In this document: one piece after another, positions 1-64,000 of the stretch
Position numbering within the stretch: position 1 is the first letter of the stretch
How the letters are laid out: every line of letters starts with the position of its first letter
Assembly: GCA_037039925.1 (NCBI GenBank)
Contig: JAXRKP010000632.1
Coordinates: forward strand, 62,001-126,000
Source: Doris montereyensis
Lineage: Eukaryota > Mollusca > Gastropoda > Nudibranchia > Dorididae
Length of the DNA stretch: 64,000 nucleotides
Direction: 5' to 3'
Notes under the pieces: generated by a model
The model's input: the letters and a program-made list of their open reading frames with translations, nothing else
Databases searched by the model: none
What the model was told of the DNA's origin: nothing
Program-made: the position numbers and the translations under genes

Positions 1-477
1 ACAGGAATTGGACCTCTTGGTCTCAAGCCCTATCGAGACACACAAACATTTATATTATATCTATCTAAATCAAGTAAGTAAATAAATGACCATCAGCACA
101 ATTAATGATGGAACAACCCCCAAAAAAAATTAACTGTCACTTAGACAATGAAAAGCTGACAGGATGGGCTCCCCCTTACTCCATTTTCAAGGGTGCTTCT
201 GGGCAGTTTATGATGTAAAATTGGAATTGGGAAACAAATTGGCGATTAACACCTTAGTTGTAACAACTAGGTTTGTCGCTAGCCTGAGTCTATCTCAACT
301 ATCTGAGAAAACAACTTAACTGCCAGTCCTGTGACAGCAGATAGTTTGAGAAGCACTGTACATTCATTAGCTATTGATGCCGCATCACCCACTGATTGAC
401 AATGGATATAAGATCACTTAGAAATGTTTTTTATCACTGGCTTTGTTTGCTGTGATCAGTGTACAACATAACTAGAT

Positions 478-830
478 CTAAGTGGTTAGGTTGCCAGGCT
501 TGGGATCATGAGGTTCTGGGTTTGAATCCTATAAGATCCAACAGTGTTCATTGGGAAATGTATTTTCCCCACTCATAAAAAAATCCATTAAGGCCTTTTG
601 AGCCGGAGCTTATCCCGGTTTTTGTAACGTGACGCAGAACAGGTGATTATAATTACCTCCTGGACAAAACGCTAGTCTAACACAGGTTTTACTCCCAAGC
701 TTGTGCTTGTACCCATTTACAACTAGGGTGTGGGGAAATCCAAGGAACACAAAGTTGGGTCTAGCTTTGTCAGGATTCGAACCTGGGACCTCATGATCTC
801 AGCAGCCTAACCACGCAGCCACCTGGCATA
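478..830. mobile_element. tRNA-like SINE family B, inverted pair
   Basis: 478-580 is a + head with a B-box-like GGTTTGAATCC after an A-box-like GTGGTTAGG. 585-830 is a longer - copy whose reverse complement has the same head plus the ACAAGC/CTTGGGAGTAA/GGTGATTAT-CACCT body and the GGGATA-GCTC tail. Confidence 0.75.
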
Positions 831-980
831 GGTCACATATATATATATATATATTATTTTCTATTTTTGGTATGAGATGTTTTTGCTCTGCGCATGTCAC
901 ATTTATGTGTAAATTCTTATAAAAAATTTACATCAAAAACCTCTTCAAGTCTCAAAAAATGGTAATCCTGACAGCTACTA

Positions 981-1072
981 GGCCTGTCTTTCACTTCTTT
1001 TATCTTGCTGTTTCCTCTTAATTCACCCTGAGATCAACACAATGGCGGACAGGGTACATTTCAATGAAACAA
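981..1072 (+). mobile_element. dispersed repeat family A copy
   Basis: Has the core TTGCTGTTTCCTCTTAATTC, ACCCTGAGATCA and the tail TTTCAATGAAACA shared by more than 20 intronic copies. Lies upstream of exon 1. Confidence 0.75.
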
Positions 1073-1202
1073 TCTCTCTCTTTCTCACAAGGTGTTTTGG
1101 TGTGAAACTAAGAATATCGAAAATGATACATGGAAACTGACACATTCCAGAAACTACTCCTTATACATCAAACAAAGAATGTTACTTCATTAATAACTAA
1201 CC

Positions 1203-1233
<31 letters not shown>

Positions 1234-1355
1234 ACACAATTCAGTCAGTGTGGCTAAACTTTCTTGTATTTTTCTTATCAAATTGGTTCAGAGTTTTTCA
1301 ACTGATTTGACCAGCCACCGTATAAGGGTTCCCATGTACCAGTAACCTGGCAGAC

Positions 1356-62405
<61,050 letters not shown>

Positions 62406-62408
<3 letters not shown>

Positions 62409-63985
62409 GTGAGTGTTTGCTAAAGTCCCTGTCTCACACAGTAGGTTAGTGTACACTGAATTCACTGTCTCACACAATAGGTTAGTGTACACTGAAGTCA
62501 CTGTCTCACACAGTAGGTTAGTGTACACTGAATTCACTGTCTCACAAAGTAGGTTAGTGTACACTGAATTCACTGTCTCACACAGTAGGTTAGTGTACAC
62601 TGAAGTCCCTGTCTCACACAGTAGGTTAGTGTACACTGAAGTCCACTGTCTCACACAGTAGGTTAGTGTACACTGAAGTCCCTGTCTCACAGTAGGTCAG
62701 TGTACACTGAAGTCCCTGTCTCACACAGTAGGTTAGTGTACACTGAAGTCCCTGTCTCACACAGTAGGTTCAGTGTACACTGAAGTCCCTGTCTCACACA
62801 GTAGGTTAGTGTACACTGAAGTCCCTGTCTCACACAGTAGTTAGTGTACACTAGTCCCTGTCTCACACTGACAGTCCCTGTCTCACACAGTAGGTTAGTG
62901 TACACTGAAGTCCCTGTCTCACACAATAGGTCAGTGTACACTGAAGTCCCTGTCTCACACAGTAGGTTAGTGTACACTGAAGTCCCTGTCTCACACAGTA
63001 GGTTAGTGTTGAAGTCCCTGTCTCACACAGTAGGTTAGTGTACACTTAAGTCCTGTCTCACACAGTAGGTTAGTGTACACTTAAGTCCCTGTCTCACACA
63101 GTAGGTTAGTGTTACACTGAAGTCCCTGTCTCACACAGTAGGTCAGTGTACACTGAAGTCCCTGTCTCACACAGTAGGTTAGTGTACACTGAAGTCACTG
63201 TCTCACACAATAGGTTAGTGTACACTTAAGTCCCTGTCTCACACAATAGGTTAGTGTACACTGAAGTCAGTCTCACACAGTAGGTCAGTGTACACTGAAG
63301 TCCCTGTCTCACACAGTAGGTCAGTGTACACTGAAGTCCCTGTCTCACACAGTAGATCAGTGTACACTGACGTCCCTGTCTCACACAGTAGGTCAGTGTA
63401 TACTGAAGTCACTGTCTCACACAGTAGGTCAGTGTACACTGAAGTCCCTGTCTCACACAGTAGGTCAGTGTATACTGAAGTCACTGTCTCACACAGTAGG
63501 TCAGTGTACACTGAAGTCCCTGTCTCACACAGTAGGTCAGTGTACACTGAAGTCACTGTCTCACACTGTAGGTCAGTGTACACTGAAGTCCCTGTCTCAC
63601 ACAGTAGGTCAGTGTACACTGAAGTCACTGTCTCACGCTGTAGGTCAGTGTACACTGAAGTCACTGTCTCACGCTGTAGGTCAGTGTACACTGAAGTCCC
63701 TGTCTCACACAGTAGGTCAGTGTACACTAAAGTCCCTGTCTCACACAGTAGGTCAGTGTCTACAATGTACAATGAAGTCACTGTCTCACGCTGTAGGTCA
63801 GTGTACAATGAAGTCACTGTCTCACGCAGTAGGTCAGTGTACACTGAAGTCCCTGTCTCACACAGTAGGTCAGTGTACAATGAAGTCACTGTCTCACACA
63901 GTAGGTCAGTGTACAATGAAGTCACTGTCTCACGCTGTAGGTTTGTGTACAATGAAGTCACTCTGTCACACTGTAGGTTAGTGTT
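62406..63985 (+). repeat. 36-bp minisatellite starting on the exon-42 donor
   Basis: About 43 units of TAGGTYAGTGTACACTGAAG, TCCCTGTCTCACACAG. Unit zero is TAGGTGAGTGTTTGCTAAAG, TCCCTGTCTCACACAG, whose first three bases are the end of exon 42 and whose GTGAGT is the donor. GTTAGT dominates up to about 63250 and GTCAGT after that. The 36-base period keeps spurious frames open on both strands. It may continue past the window. Confidence 0.97.
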
Positions 63986-64000
63986 GTTATTGTTATTGGT

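Larger units (their letters stand above)
1..1355. other. upstream region / 5' flank
   Basis: No coding exon recognised. It contains an inverted pair of tRNA-like SINE sequences (478-830), a family A copy (981-1072) and a C-tract running into (CA)n at 1201-1238. An in-frame TAA at 1323-1325 lies eleven codons before the ATG at 1356, so the first recognised exon does not extend upstream without splicing. I cannot point to a promoter or a transcription start. Confidence 0.6.

Noticed and set aside
63251..63961. Long - strand open frame in the 36-bp array (repeated Tyr-Thr-Asp-Leu text)
   Set aside because: The unit length is a multiple of three, so a frame open in one unit stays open in all; no start context, domain or splice link. 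It is a product of the repeat.
62410..63985. CRISPR-like regular repeats
   Set aside because: Units are head to tail with no unique spacers, and the context is a eukaryotic intron.

Overview
This is eukaryotic (metazoan) genomic DNA. It is dominated by one large, intron-rich gene on the + strand, which reads as citron Rho-interacting kinase (citron kinase, CIT; the fly orthologue is sticky). I find 42 coding exons from an ATG at 1356 to 62408, and the gene runs off the right edge. Domain order follows the gene: short N-terminal segment (exon 1), AGC-family Ser/Thr kinase and C-terminal extension (exons 2-8), a very long coiled coil (exons 9-32), a basic/serine-rich linker (33-34), a C1 zinc finger (34-36), a PH domain (36-38) and the first part of a CNH domain (39-42). 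The rest of CNH and the C-terminal tail are outside the window. The organism is probably an invertebrate, possibly a mollusc. That is inference from moderately diverged citron sequence, many tRNA-like SINEs, RTE/CR1-like LINE fragments and abundant CT microsatellites.

Layout: 1-1355 is upstream sequence with SINE copies; 1356-10765 N-terminus and kinase; 12130-42708 coiled coil; 42709-48322 a 5.6-kb repeat-filled intron; 48323-54987 linker and C1; 56353-57670 PH; 58418-62408 CNH; 62409-64000 a 36-bp minisatellite. I see no second protein-coding host gene. Everything else is intron with dispersed repeats (called families A-F here), LINE fragments, minisatellites and microsatellites.

Two features stand out. 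First, more than 20 reading-frame breaks lie inside otherwise well-conserved exons. Most look like loss of a single base, often in a homopolymer, while splice sites and catalytic motifs are intact. This points to an unpolished long-read assembly rather than a dead gene, but it cannot be settled from this sequence. Second, several intronic minisatellites are homologous to, or run directly into, the splice sites of this gene. The 36-bp array after exon 42 begins with the last exon bases and the donor itself. The exon-22 donor is copied about eight times about 0.8-1.4 kb downstream. The exon-35 acceptor is preceded by about seven copies of itself. The arrays before exons 9, 21 and 39 end at the acceptor. 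In addition, a dispersed element (family A) is almost always in the sense orientation and often ends 30-80 bases before an acceptor.
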